From: Methanocella paludicola SANAE
GTDB lineage: Archaea; Halobacteriota; Methanocellia; Methanocellales; Methanocellaceae
DNA length: 64,000 nucleotides
NCBI RefSeq assembly: GCF_000011005.1
Contig: NC_013665.1
Coordinates: 558,001 to 622,000 of the forward strand
Reading direction: 5' to 3'
The notes beneath the pieces were generated by a model. That model ran no database searches, had not been told where the DNA came from, and was given only the letters and a program-made list of their open reading frames with translations. Both the position numbers and the translations under genes were made by a program. This document shows, piece by piece, positions 33,312-42,438 of this stretch (the first letter of the stretch is position 1; every line of letters starts with the position of its first letter).

Positions 33312-33872
33312 ATGGTCGATCTGGACGAAAAAGATAGAAAGATACTCTCGCTTTTCGAGTCTAACCCGGATGTCTCGCAGGTCGAGATCGCGGAGCAGGT
33401 CGGCCTCTCTCAGCCCACCGTGGGCGCCCGCATCGGCAAGCTGAAGCAGACTGGCGTCATTTCCACGATCGCCGGCATGAACCTGCTAAAGGTCGGCCTC
33501 CGGATGGCGAAAGTGGACGTCACGACCAAGGACTCCATCAAGGTCATCAACCAGTTCAAAAATTGTCCCTACTTTTTAAACGGCCTCGTGGTGTCCGGTA
33601 AAGAGAATTTATGCATGTACTTCGTCGCCGAGGACATTTCGTCCGTGGAGGCGATCATCGATAAGCACATCCGCAGCGACCCGGCGGTCATGGACGTTGA
33701 CCTGGGCATCGTCATCACCAGCGTGAACGATCTTATCCAGCCCGTGAAGCTTAACGTGGAGAAGAGCGACCTGACGCCCTGCGGGCACGACTGTACTGCG
33801 TGCGAGTACTATACGAATAACCGGTGTCTTGGGTGTGCGGCTTCTAAGGCTTATAAAGGTAACTTCTGGTAA
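33312..33872 (+). CDS. Lrp/AsnC-type regulator with C-terminal Cys cluster
   Basis: A 186-residue regulator. Residues 1-50 (LDEKDRKILSLFESNPDVSQVEIAEQVGLSQPTVGARIGKL) form a standard Lrp-type winged helix. The middle (about 65-150) is the ligand/dimer domain. The C-terminal ~30 residues carry CGHDCTACEYYTNNRCLGC, five Cys in an order like a metal- or cluster-binding site, which ordinary Lrp proteins lack. It may thus sense redox state or metal. The ATG at 33312 has GGGAG seven bases upstream and is preferred over the ATG two codons earlier. TATA box near 33272-33283. Regulated genes unknown. Confidence 0.88.
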   Translation: MVDLDEKDRKILSLFESNPDVSQVEIAEQVGLSQPTVGARIGKLKQTGVISTIAGMNLLKVGLRMAKVDVTTKDSIKVINQFKNCPYFLNGLVVSGKENLCMYFVAEDISSVEAIIDKHIRSDPAVMDVDLGIVITSVNDLIQPVKLNVEKSDLTPCGHDCTACEYYTNNRCLGCAASKAYKGNFW

Positions 33873-33912
33873 TCGTTATAGGCAAAAAACAAAATTCTCG
33901 TATTCTGTGAAG

Positions 33913-34421
33913 TTGATTTGTTTGGTCGGTATCTCGAACCTCTCCAAAGGAATTAAACCACGAATCTCTTTTTAGATTTTTCTCACGAAGCCTCTAAGCC
34001 TCTAAAACACCGTCAACGCACGAACTCCCTAATACTCCGGGCATTGCACGAACGCCCGAAGCCTCAAACCCGAAAAGAAGGCTCGAAAACTCGAATACAC
34101 GTTCGAAACGCTAAACGACATAGCACTAACCCTCCAATGATCGGCTAAAACGCCAACGACACTAATACCCAAAATGGGGGGGAATGACCGGGCTCTTAGA
34201 GTGTTAGTGCTCCATAGTTTAGCGTTTCGAACGTGTATTCGAGCTTTAGAGACTTCTTTTCGGGTTAGCGCGTTAGAGACTTAGAGCACTGCCCTGAGTA
34301 TTCGAGAGTTCGGGCATTGACGGTGAGTTCGAGGCTTAGAGGCTTAGTGAGAAAATCTTAAAAGAAAAATTCGTGGCTTATTTCCTTTGGAGAGGTTCGT
34401 GATACCGACCGAACTGATTTG
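33913..34421. repeat. Long imperfect palindrome PAL-3 (about 509 bp), inverted copy of PAL-1
   Basis: The gap between the convergent Lrp and DNA ligase genes is a long imperfect inverted repeat centred near 34167. Outer ends pair (GGTCGGTATC from 33924 with GATACCGACC at 34401-34410). It is a reversed copy of PAL-1: 34039-34065 is the exact complement of 5764-5790 (27 of 27), a block that the opposite arm of PAL-1 does not share. It has the same length within a few bases. No coding frame. The two copies are 28.5 kb apart in opposite orientation. Confidence 0.88.
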
Positions 34422-34453
34422 CACGACGATGATCTTATTTACTAACATGACGG

Positions 34454-36178
34454 TTAAGGCTCTTTTTGTGCCCCATCCGGCTGAGGCTCGGCATGCTTAA
34501 CGCCTATACCGTGCGAGATATCGTAAATATTCATGACACGCCCGAAGGTGTTGACCTCCTCGGGGCTCAGGTCATCCCGCACGCGCACCAGCCTCGGGAA
34601 GCGCAGCGCGTAGCCGCTAGAGTAGATCGGGCTCTTCTGTATCTCCTGGAACTTCACCTCAACGATCACGTCCGGCTTAACATCTACAATACGACCGTGC
34701 TCGGCCGTTATAAGAGGCTTCAGGCGCTCGGTCATCTCCTGGAGCTGCTCGTCGGAAAAGCCGCTCGCGACCCGGCCGAGCACCACGTACTGGTCCGTGT
34801 TCTCGTCCAGGGCGGCCACCTCGAACGAGGTAAGCCAGCCCGCCTTGCGGCCATGGCCCCACTCCGAGGAAACGATCGCGAGATCCAGGGTATCCAGGAC
34901 TTCCTTGATCTTCACCATCTTCTTGCCCCGGACGCCCGGGGTGTACGTGGCGTTCAGGTCTTTGGCCATGAGGCCCTCGTTGCCGCTCTTCAGGGACTCC
35001 TTGAACAGGTCCTGCGCGGCCTTAACATCGTCCGTGATGAGCGCCATCGCCGGCTTACAGGTCTCATCAAGAGGCAGTATCGTCGTCTCCAGGATCTGCC
35101 GGCGCTCGATGAACGGCTTATCGATCTCGCTCTCGCCGTCGAGATAAAGGATATCAAAAGGCCTCAGGAAGAGCGGGAACAGCTTCTTCTTCTCCTCCAC
35201 GTTATAGATGCGCCGCAGCCTGGTCAGGATGTTCTGGAATGGCACGGGTCGGCCGGTCTTCGGGTCCGTAGCGATGCACTCGCTATCCAGGATAGCCGAG
35301 TCGGCCTTCACGCTCTGCCTCACGTAGTCCACGATCTCGGGCAGGGCGTCCGTTAAATTCTCGAGACGGCGGCTGTAGAGCCGCACCTCGTCGCCCAGCT
35401 TGTGGACCTGCAGGCGGGCGCCGTCGTACTTGGTCTCGAAGTCCGCTCTCCCGCCCATGGCGTCCAGCGCCTCCTGGATGCTGGCCACGTTCTGGGCGAG
35501 CATGGGGCGGACGGGGCGCATGGGGCGGATGTTGATGGCCTGAAGGCCCGCCTCGCCCGTAAGCATCGCAACTCTGGCGGTCTCGCCCAGGTCGCTGATG
35601 AGCATGTTGGACCTCCGCACGAGCTCCACGGGGACGCCGAAAGCCCGGGCGATCGCCTCCTCCATGACGCCCTCTTTGGCGCCGGAGAGCACGTACTCCA
35701 TGGCCAGGCTGACGATGTATTCTGCCTCCTTCGGCGTGGCCCGGTGTAGCAGCCCGATGAGCACTTTCTGCTTCTTCGTGGCCGAGCCGGCGCCGGTCAG
35801 CCTCGCGATCTCGACGAAAGTATCGTAAACATTCCGTACGGTGATCTCGTCGGCCTCGAAGAACATGGTCTGCTTGCGCTTCTGGAACATCTCCTCGGCC
35901 GTGACGCCCAGGTGGCCCGTGTTCTTGTAGCTCTCGACGACCTTGTTCTCCGGATTATAGGTAATAGTGGAAATGATCTTGATGACGGTCTGGCTGGCGA
36001 TGCCGATCTTGCGCTCGTCCCAGAGCGGGAACACCCGGCCCGTCAGAAAGGCGACGATGACGGGCAGGTCGTCGGCCGGGACGCCCTTGATAAAGTCAGC
36101 TATGATGGCCGTCTTCTCGAGGCGGCTCGAGGTCTTTCTCAGTTTCTCAAAAACATCAACTAGCGCGCTGAATAACAT
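34454..36178 (-). CDS. lig: ATP-dependent DNA ligase (replicative type)
   Basis: A 574-residue archaeal DNA ligase of the ligase I type. The N-terminal helical DNA-binding domain spans about 1-215. The adenylated lysine is Lys250 in FETKYDGARLQVHK. Other nucleotidyltransferase motifs follow (FDILYLDGES and EGLMAKDLNATYTPG with GKKMVKIK), then the C-terminal OB domain with the FPRLVRVRDDLSPEE end motif. It seals Okazaki fragments and repair nicks. The length is normal, and there is no polymerase or phosphoesterase domain as in LigD, so it is not an NHEJ-dedicated ligase, although Ku is encoded 27 kb away. Confidence 0.96.
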   Translation of the reverse strand: MLFSALVDVFEKLRKTSSRLEKTAIIADFIKGVPADDLPVIVAFLTGRVFPLWDERKIGIASQTVIKIISTITYNPENKVVESYKNTGHLGVTAEEMFQKRKQTMFFEADEITVRNVYDTFVEIARLTGAGSATKKQKVLIGLLHRATPKEAEYIVSLAMEYVLSGAKEGVMEEAIARAFGVPVELVRRSNMLISDLGETARVAMLTGEAGLQAINIRPMRPVRPMLAQNVASIQEALDAMGGRADFETKYDGARLQVHKLGDEVRLYSRRLENLTDALPEIVDYVRQSVKADSAILDSECIATDPKTGRPVPFQNILTRLRRIYNVEEKKKLFPLFLRPFDILYLDGESEIDKPFIERRQILETTILPLDETCKPAMALITDDVKAAQDLFKESLKSGNEGLMAKDLNATYTPGVRGKKMVKIKEVLDTLDLAIVSSEWGHGRKAGWLTSFEVAALDENTDQYVVLGRVASGFSDEQLQEMTERLKPLITAEHGRIVDVKPDVIVEVKFQEIQKSPIYSSGYALRFPRLVRVRDDLSPEEVNTFGRVMNIYDISHGIGVKHAEPQPDGAQKEP

Positions 36179-36265
36179 AAAGTCAACTAATAATGCGGGT
36201 TATTGGGCATATTATTTTTCGTTAAGGCTACTCAAATAATTTTTAATATTCTCCGTAGCCTCTGG

Positions 36266-36709
36266 CTATTCGAACAGCTTCCTGTATTCCCCGTAGCCCT
36301 CTTTCTCCAGGTCTTCCTTCGGTATGAACCGCAGCGCCGCCGAGTTGATGCAGTACCGCAGCCCCGAGGGTCCCGGCCCGTCATTGAACACGTGCCCCAG
36401 ATGCGAGTCCGAACCTTTGCCGCGCACCTCTGTCCTCACCATGCCGTGGCTGGTATCAATCTTTTCCTCGACCTTGCCCTTCTCCATGGGCTTCGTGAAG
36501 CTGGGCCACCCGCAGCCCGAGTCGAACTTATCCTTCGAGGTGAACAGGGGCTCGCCCGTTACGATATCAACGTAGAGCCCTTCCCGGTGCTCGTTCCAGA
36601 ACTCATTCTGGAAGGGCGGCTCCGTGCCCTGCTCCTGCGTGACCTTATACTGCATGGGGGTCAATTTTTTCTTTAGCTCCTCCTTAGGGGGTTTCGAGAC
36701 TTGTGTCAT
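36266..36709 (-). CDS. msrB: Peptide-methionine (R)-S-oxide reductase MsrB
   Basis: A 147-residue MsrB, which repairs R-methionine sulfoxide in proteins. The core signatures are [41 protein letters not shown], with the catalytic Cys in RYCINS near residue 120. The two CxxC pairs that bind zinc in some MsrB proteins are not complete; only one Cys is present in DSGCGWPSF, so this is probably a zinc-free form. GGGCTC is not a useful ribosome-binding site and the start ATG is chosen from the conserved N-terminal length. It is monocistronic and divergent from the TPR gene. Confidence 0.95.
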   Translation of the reverse strand: MTQVSKPPKEELKKKLTPMQYKVTQEQGTEPPFQNEFWNEHREGLYVDIVTGEPLFTSKDKFDSGCGWPSFTKPMEKGKVEEKIDTSHGMVRTEVRGKGSDSHLGHVFNDGPGPSGLRYCINSAALRFIPKEDLEKEGYGEYRKLFE

Positions 36710-36815
36710 CGAGCATCATTTTTTATTTTAAGGATGATAAATCCGGCGCGCTGTAATGCCCGGAAGACCATAGAACGCTTATATACGGAGACCCATATAT
36801 AAGGAATGACCTGAT

Positions 36816-38195
36816 ATGGATGCCTCGAGATCGCTTAACATCGCCCGCCGCCGCTTCCAGAACGGGAACTACATGCTCTCGCTCAAAAAGTTCCCGGCGG
36901 CCAGGAAGGAGTTCGAAGTCGCCCTCTCTATTTTTGAAAAAGGTGATGCGTACAGGGAAACTGCCGAAGCGCTGAACAACATCGGCATCACTTATGTGAA
37001 AGAGGGAGAGCCCGAGGAGGCAAAGGGCTATTTCGAGAGGTCGTACGAGCTCAAGAAAGTTCACGACGAGGCCTGCGATTCGCCGGGCAGCAAATCGCCG
37101 GTCAGAGAATCGCTTTTTAACTCTCTCTATAACATCGTCGGATTAGGGGATGCGCTCACGCCCGAAGAATTCGAGAAATACTTCCTGGAGATGAAGGCGC
37201 TCGGCGACAGCCTGGGCGGCGAGCACGCCGGCATCGTGGCGAAGGAGCAACAGGCATACGACCGCTTTGTAGAGGCGAAAGAGGCGGAGCGGAAGAGACA
37301 GGAAGAGGAGGCGCTGGCGAGGACGACGCCGGCAGGGGCGCTGGCCCACCTGGAGCGGCTGGGCAAGCCCTGCGTGATCGGCCTCAGGTTCGCCCTGCAG
37401 GGCATCACTGTTACGGTGCCCGAATTTTCCTATGACGACGGCGTCAGGGTCCGGCTCTCGGGCATTACTCCGGGCGACGGCATGTCCGCCGGCGAGATCG
37501 AGTTCCGGGTGGACTACGACAGCGTCAGGGAATTTTTAGAAAAGACGGAGGAGCCCGCCCTGCTCGAAGAGGCCTTCGAGCACGTGAAAAAGTTCATGGA
37601 GGCCGTAGCCCTCGTGCGCGAGGACATCGACTTCTGCGTCGGCAAGCGGGGCTACTCCGTGCTATCCATCACGCTCAAAAATGCGTTCGGCGACCCGGTC
37701 GAGATATACCATGCGGACGCCGCCGCGCCGGTCGCTGCGGCCGCGCTCACCGGCGAGGACGCCATGCTCGTCGGCATGATGCTGTCGGCGAAGCACGGGC
37801 TCTACAAGATGCTGCTGCTGAACGCGAAGCGGTCCATGGCCGAGGAGAACCATTCCCTCTGTATCGTGGATGCCGTGGCGAGCTTCGAGGCCTTCATGGA
37901 CCTGCTCCTGAAAAAAGCGCTGCCCGAGGCGGAGAAGAAGGATTACCTCTCGATGGAGAACCCGTGCCTGCGGGAGCGCCTGCGGTTCATGAAGAGGCTC
38001 ATCGGGGGCACGGACGCTTCCGATTCCTTAGAGCATTACATGGGCGACGTCGGCAGGGACATGGACGATGTGCTGGCCTACTACGATTCGATCATGGGCA
38101 ATGACGAGCACACCATCGGCGCCTACGAGTCGCGTAAAGCCCTCGTTGCCGTGAGCCGGGCCATCTACAATCTAAAAGCGCTCTACGATATCTGA
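36816..38195 (+). CDS. TPR-containing protein, function unknown
   Basis: A 459-residue protein. The N-terminal ~75 residues contain two TPR-like helix pairs (ARKEFEVALSIFEKGDAYRETAEALNNIGI and GEPEEAKGYFERSYELKK). A Glu/Lys/Arg-rich coiled stretch lies around 150-175. The region about 180-310 may be a beta-rich domain. The C-terminal ~130 residues are helical, with LCIVDAVASFEAFMDLLLKKAL; this is faintly like HEPN-type helical bundles seen in some nuclease or defence proteins, but no catalytic Rx4-6H motif can be seen. No signal peptide. Function unknown. Promoter is divergent from msrB. Confidence 0.75.
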   Translation: MDASRSLNIARRRFQNGNYMLSLKKFPAARKEFEVALSIFEKGDAYRETAEALNNIGITYVKEGEPEEAKGYFERSYELKKVHDEACDSPGSKSPVRESLFNSLYNIVGLGDALTPEEFEKYFLEMKALGDSLGGEHAGIVAKEQQAYDRFVEAKEAERKRQEEEALARTTPAGALAHLERLGKPCVIGLRFALQGITVTVPEFSYDDGVRVRLSGITPGDGMSAGEIEFRVDYDSVREFLEKTEEPALLEEAFEHVKKFMEAVALVREDIDFCVGKRGYSVLSITLKNAFGDPVEIYHADAAAPVAAAALTGEDAMLVGMMLSAKHGLYKMLLLNAKRSMAEENHSLCIVDAVASFEAFMDLLLKKALPEAEKKDYLSMENPCLRERLRFMKRLIGGTDASDSLEHYMGDVGRDMDDVLAYYDSIMGNDEHTIGAYESRKALVAVSRAIYNLKALYDI

Positions 38196-38221
38196 GCCAC
38201 TCAAAAATCAATAAGAACGCC

Positions 38222-38786
38222 CGAAGACTATTTCAGCCACAAAGTGACTCAAAGCCGGCCTGAAATGACACGAAGAAATTATAAAATATAACTCTTCCGC
38301 GGTTTTGGGATGAATGTTTTTTTTATTCTTTTCTAGTTATGCCGTCGTTGAGTGGTCCAACCACAGGGGCACGGAGCGCACGGGAGTTACACAGAGTTAT
38401 TTTTTAATAATTTGAGACTCAGAGAGCTCAGAGCCCGGTTTATTAGTTTGCCTGGGGCACAGAGTTTATTGAGGCTCGGTTGACCAATAAACAATAATGC
38501 GGTTTATCCTCGCCAGTGCCTCTAACTACTCCGTGCCCCGGGAATGTTATAAACCCGTCCCCTGTGCCCTCTGGGTCTCCCTTTATAAGAAAACTCCGTG
38601 AAACTCAGCGCTCTCCGTGCCCCTGTGGTTGGACCACTCAACGACGGCATAACATAAAAACGAGCGAAGGCATCAGCCAAAGCAATATATCATCCCAAAA
38701 ACGCACAAGAACCTAAAATATTTTAATAAAGTCTTAGAGTAGCTTAGAGCAGGCTTTGAGCAACTTCGTGGCTGAAAAAGTCTTCG
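38222..38786. repeat. Long palindrome PAL-4 (about 565 bp) with 41-bp perfect arms
   Basis: The gap between the convergent TPR and universal stress protein genes is a long inverted repeat centred near 38504. Outer arms 38222-38245 and 38763-38786 pair with two mismatches. Inner arms 38336-38376 and 38613-38653 pair perfectly over 41 bases. The intervening halves continue to pair with gaps (CACAGAG/CTCCGTG-like words). There is no credible reading frame. It resembles PAL-5 in wording (CCAACCACAGGGGCACGGAG against CCACAATGGCACGGAG). Confidence 0.88.
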
Positions 38787-38821
38787 TGCAACTTATCGTT
38801 TTTCGAGGGACTTGAATAAGA

Positions 38822-39673
38822 CTACTTTTTAGTCCGCACGATAAGCACGTTACACGGCGCCCGGGTGACGACTTCGTCCGCCGTGCTGCCTAATAAGAAC
38901 TTATAGTAGGAGGGGCGCTCTGTGGAGCCGATGATAATGAGCGTGTAGCCCCCGGACCGGGCAATATCGACGATAGTATCGACGACGCTGCCCGTCTTAT
39001 ACAACGTCTCGATCTTCGAGCCAAGTTGCTCCGCGTGCGTCCGGGCGCTATCCTGTATCTGGTCCGCTTTTGCCCGGTCATCACCGACGTACAATGAAGC
39101 GACCGAGCTCCCGAACAGCATCTGGAAATGAAGGGCGATATCCAGCGCCCTCCAGGCATGCTTGAAGCCGGAAGTCGGGACGAGTATCCTATCGTACTTT
39201 ATGGGCTGCATCGTCTTCGGATAGCTGTAAACGATGACCTCGCAGGGGGCCTCGCGCAGCACCCGGCCAACGATGCTCCCGAAGAGGACTTTTTCCGGCA
39301 CCGAGCGCTGGCTCGAGCCCATCAGGATCAGATCGGCCTTATACCGGTCCGCCATATCAAGTATCGCCTGGGGTATGTCGCGGGCGACGACGACTTCCTG
39401 CCTGGGTGTGAAGCCGCGTTTTCGGGAATGGTCTGCCGCCATCGCGAGCAGTTCCGTTGCCTTCGTTTTCCTTGTTTCGGCGAACTCGAGGGGAAGCTGG
39501 TAGGGGACCTCGATGACGTACAACAGCCTCAGCGTGCCGTCGTCCGCCAGCATATCACAGGCGATATTCACTATGCTTTCGATAGTCTCCGGCCTCGAGA
39601 TGGGCACGACCACGCTGTCGTGCAGGATGCCTTCCTCCGCGGATATCGTTCGCCTTTCGACGTGCATTACCAT
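38822..39673 (-). CDS. Tandem universal stress protein (two UspA domains)
   Basis: A 283-residue protein with two UspA domains, about 18-150 and 160-282. Each keeps the ATP-binding loop: GSSQRSVPEKVLFGSIVGRVLREAPCEVIV in the first and GSTERPSYYKFLLGSTADEVVTRAPCNVLIV in the second (pattern G-x2-x-G-x9-GS/T). Tandem Usp proteins are thought to help survival under starvation, oxidants or membrane stress, often by nucleotide sensing. It is preceded by its own promoter, and its end borders the palindrome PAL-4. ATG at 39673 or 39667 could serve. Confidence 0.92.
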   Translation of the reverse strand: MVMHVERRTISAEEGILHDSVVVPISRPETIESIVNIACDMLADDGTLRLLYVIEVPYQLPLEFAETRKTKATELLAMAADHSRKRGFTPRQEVVVARDIPQAILDMADRYKADLILMGSSQRSVPEKVLFGSIVGRVLREAPCEVIVYSYPKTMQPIKYDRILVPTSGFKHAWRALDIALHFQMLFGSSVASLYVGDDRAKADQIQDSARTHAEQLGSKIETLYKTGSVVDTIVDIARSGGYTLIIIGSTERPSYYKFLLGSTADEVVTRAPCNVLIVRTKK

Positions 39674-39803
39674 TACACCATAATACCATGTGTCGTCGCA
39701 TTTCTTAACTTCTTCCGCTATAGGGAGATAATGTCCGGCATCGCCCTAATATTCAATTAGGCTTATTAGCCCGCGTTCCGGGATTTTACAGGAGGACTTA
39801 TTC

Positions 39804-40220
39804 ATGCCCCGGCTCACGAAGAACGAGGACGTTTGCATCACCTGTCACAGGTGTGAGACCATATGCGCCTGGGTCCACGAGGTCGTTTTCAACCCGGACA
39901 AGGGCCGGGTCATCGTCGACCTGGACTACCCGGACGAGCACCGCCTGCGCATCTGCATACAATGCGGCCGATGTGCCGATGCCTGCCCCATGGATGCCTT
40001 TTACCAGGACTTTAACATTCTTACGACGAGCGAGCAGGGCATATACCGGCTCGACGAAAGCAAGTGCACGGGCTGCGGGGAGTGCATCGAGGCCTGCCCG
40101 ACCAAAGTGCTCCAGTTTTACCCGGACAGGCGTGTCCCGAGGAAGTGCGATTTCTGCCTGGGCCAGCCCATGTGCGCCCGTTACTGTCCCACGAACGCGC
40201 TCGGGTGGGTGTTGATGTGA
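39804..40220 (+). CDS. Poly-ferredoxin with four 4Fe-4S motifs (AOR partner)
   Basis: A 138-residue electron carrier with four Cys groups: CITCHRCETIC, CIQCGRCADACP, CTGCGECIEACP and CDFCLGQPMCARYCP. These can bind up to four 4Fe-4S clusters, as in the 16-Fe ferredoxins (AorA-like) tied to aldehyde oxidoreductases. It is the direct electron acceptor or donor for the tungsten enzyme encoded next. GGAGG lies seven bases before the ATG. Its stop codon overlaps the AOR start by four bases, so the two are translationally coupled. Confidence 0.94.
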   Translation: MPRLTKNEDVCITCHRCETICAWVHEVVFNPDKGRVIVDLDYPDEHRLRICIQCGRCADACPMDAFYQDFNILTTSEQGIYRLDESKCTGCGECIEACPTKVLQFYPDRRVPRKCDFCLGQPMCARYCPTNALGWVLM

Positions 40221-42121
40221 CCACGGGTGGTTATACTGGCCGGCTGCTGCGGCTCGACATGAATGAGCTTGATTTTAGCGTGGAGACTCCCCGCGAGGAA
40301 GATCTAAAGGATCTTATAGGCGGTGAAGGGCTTGGCATTAAGTACCTGTATGACGAGGTACCCGCTCATGCGGATGCCCTCGGGCCCGATAATAAGCTCG
40401 TATTTATGACAGGCCCCCTGACTGGCACGCTTGCTCCCACATCGGGCAGACACTGCGTGGTCACGAAGTCGCCGCTGACCGGCCTGGAGACAACGGCGCA
40501 CGCGGGCGGCTACTGGGGCCCCGAGCTCAAGTTCGCCGGGTACGATGGCATAATCGTGGAGGGGCAGAGCGAAAAGCCCGTGTACGTCTTCGTCGACGAT
40601 GAAGAAGTCCATTTTTACAAGGCCGACGGGCTCTGGGGCAGGGACACTATACAGACTGACACGCTCATTAAGCGGCAGCTTGACGACGATAAGCTCAACA
40701 TCACCTACATCGGGCCGGCTGGAGAGAACTTAGTAAAGTATGCGACCATCATGAACGACCAGCAGCGCTCGGCCAGCCGGGGAGGGCCGGGCGCCGTCAT
40801 GGGCTCCAAGAAGCTAAAGGCCATCGCGGTCAGGGGCACCAGGGACGTCCATGCCGCGAATCCTGCGAAGTATTATCAGTCGATGAACGAGCTGCTGGAC
40901 ACCTGCTATGACCACGTCGTCACGGGGAGCCTTTTCCCTGCCTACGGCGTTACCGGCATCATGGGCTTGATGAACGAGAAGGGCGTATTGCCCACGAAGA
41001 ACCACTATACCGGGAACTTCCGGGGGGCCGACAAAATATCTGGCCAGGCCATGGCCAAAACGATGCTGACGAAGACACGGGGCTGCTTCTGCTGTACGAT
41101 CCATTGTACCCGCGTTATCGACATCGAGTACGGGCCATATCACGGCATCCGCGGAAAAGGCCCCGATTACGATTCCACCGTGGCTTTCGGCTCCCAGTGT
41201 GGCAACGATAACCTGGAGGCCATAGCACAGGCTAACATCTTGTGCGACCAGTATGGCCTCGATACCGTCTCTGCGGGCGCCACTATCGCGTGGGCCATGG
41301 AGCTGTACGAGAAGGGCATCATCGATAAACTCGATACACGGGGCGTTGAGCTTAGCTGGGGCAACCACGAGGCCATGACCTCCATGGTCCCCAAGATCGC
41401 GACCCGTTCTGAGTTCGGCGCGGTGCTGGCCGACGGCCTGGACGAGGCCGCGAAAAAAATCGGAAGAGGGTCCGAGAAGTACATACAGTGCGTCAAGAAC
41501 CTCGACCTGCCAGGCATCGAGGCCCGGGGCAGCAAGGGCATGGCGCTGGGATATGCGACAGATAACCGGGGAGGCGATAACCTGAGGCCCTTCGCCTCTA
41601 TGGCCGAGTGCTTTGGCTTCCGCTCTAAAGAGCTGGGCATGCCCGACAGCTTCGACCCGTTATCCGAGGCCGGCAAGGCGCAGTGGATGATACCATGCCA
41701 GAACTATTTTGTGGCGGTGAACTCGCTGGTCGTGTGCATGTTCACCGTGATCGCCTTCACCGTGGAGCCGAGCCAGTATGCCAGGCACCTGTCCGCTCTC
41801 ACGGGCTTTTCTTTCGATAAGGAGAGGCTGCTTGAGGCCGGCGAGCGGATATGGAATTTGCAGCGGGCATTCAACGCCCGGGAGGGCTTCACCAGGAAGG
41901 ATGACCGGCTGCCGTTTCGCATGACAGAGCCCCTGCCGAACGGCCCCGACGCGGGCAGCGCCGTATACCTAAATAGAATGCTCGACGAGTATTACGAGCT
42001 CCGGGGATGGGACAAAGAGACAGGATGGCCGACTCCCGGGAAGCTAAGGGCACTACGTCTGGACTACGTCGTAAAGGACCTGGAAAAGGCCGGGCCGGCG
42101 GCCAGGCAGGCCGCGGCATAA
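40217..42121 (+). CDS. aor: Aldehyde:ferredoxin oxidoreductase (tungsten AOR family)
   Basis: A 634-residue AOR-family enzyme that oxidises aldehydes to acids with ferredoxin and a tungsto-bispterin cofactor. The N-terminus GYTGRLLRLDM is typical. The 4Fe-4S ligands are in CFCCTIHC (C-x2-C-x3-C), with a fourth Cys further on (NSLVVCMFTV). The first domain has TGPLTGTLAPTSGRHCVVTKSP, and GAVMGSKKLKAIAVRGT is the family's second hallmark. GTG at 40217 overlaps the ferredoxin stop (GTGA). The open frame further upstream lies inside the ferredoxin gene and does not code for AOR. Substrate aldehyde unknown. Confidence 0.95.
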   Translation: MTTGGYTGRLLRLDMNELDFSVETPREEDLKDLIGGEGLGIKYLYDEVPAHADALGPDNKLVFMTGPLTGTLAPTSGRHCVVTKSPLTGLETTAHAGGYWGPELKFAGYDGIIVEGQSEKPVYVFVDDEEVHFYKADGLWGRDTIQTDTLIKRQLDDDKLNITYIGPAGENLVKYATIMNDQQRSASRGGPGAVMGSKKLKAIAVRGTRDVHAANPAKYYQSMNELLDTCYDHVVTGSLFPAYGVTGIMGLMNEKGVLPTKNHYTGNFRGADKISGQAMAKTMLTKTRGCFCCTIHCTRVIDIEYGPYHGIRGKGPDYDSTVAFGSQCGNDNLEAIAQANILCDQYGLDTVSAGATIAWAMELYEKGIIDKLDTRGVELSWGNHEAMTSMVPKIATRSEFGAVLADGLDEAAKKIGRGSEKYIQCVKNLDLPGIEARGSKGMALGYATDNRGGDNLRPFASMAECFGFRSKELGMPDSFDPLSEAGKAQWMIPCQNYFVAVNSLVVCMFTVIAFTVEPSQYARHLSALTGFSFDKERLLEAGERIWNLQRAFNAREGFTRKDDRLPFRMTEPLPNGPDAGSAVYLNRMLDEYYELRGWDKETGWPTPGKLRALRLDYVVKDLEKAGPAARQAAA

Positions 42122-42171
42122 ATAAAGGCAGATTATATATTATACGAAAGCATAATATAAAAGTGGTAGAT

Positions 42172-42411
42172 ATGAAGAAGATCAAGATCTATTCCCAGCC
42201 CACCTGCCCTGACTGTAACCGTGTCAAAGCATACCTGGATAAAAAAGGCGTGTCCTACGAGGACATCAACGTCCGGAAGGACAAGAAGGCGATGGACGAG
42301 ATGGTAAAACGATACGGCATCAGGGTGACGCCGGTGGTCGTCATCGGGGACCGGGTCATGGTCGGCTTCAACGTGCCGAAGATCGACAAGTTCCTGGGCG
42401 CGCAAGATTAA
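42172..42411 (+). CDS. Glutaredoxin / NrdH-like protein
   Basis: A 79-residue glutaredoxin-fold protein, KIKIYSQPTCPDCNRVKAYLDKKG. The active site is CPDC, and the conserved cis-Pro follows in RVTPVVVIG. The short length and lack of glutathione-binding residues suit NrdH/thioredoxin-like use, taking electrons from the reductase encoded next. A TATA box (GATTATATATTATAC, near 42131-42145) precedes it by about 27-40 bases. The open frame upstream runs through the aor end and is not part of the protein. Gap to trxB is 27 bases. Confidence 0.92.
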   Translation: MKKIKIYSQPTCPDCNRVKAYLDKKGVSYEDINVRKDKKAMDEMVKRYGIRVTPVVVIGDRVMVGFNVPKIDKFLGAQD

Positions 42412-42438
42412 TCTTTTTTTACGGCGATACATCGCGTG

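Noticed and set aside
34454-36178. LigD-type NHEJ ligase for Ku
   Set aside because: The protein has the three-domain replicative ligase build, with no polymerase or phosphoesterase domain.
38516-38716. 66-codon frame inside PAL-4
   Set aside because: It crosses the palindrome centre and one arm, so it is a by-product of the repeat.
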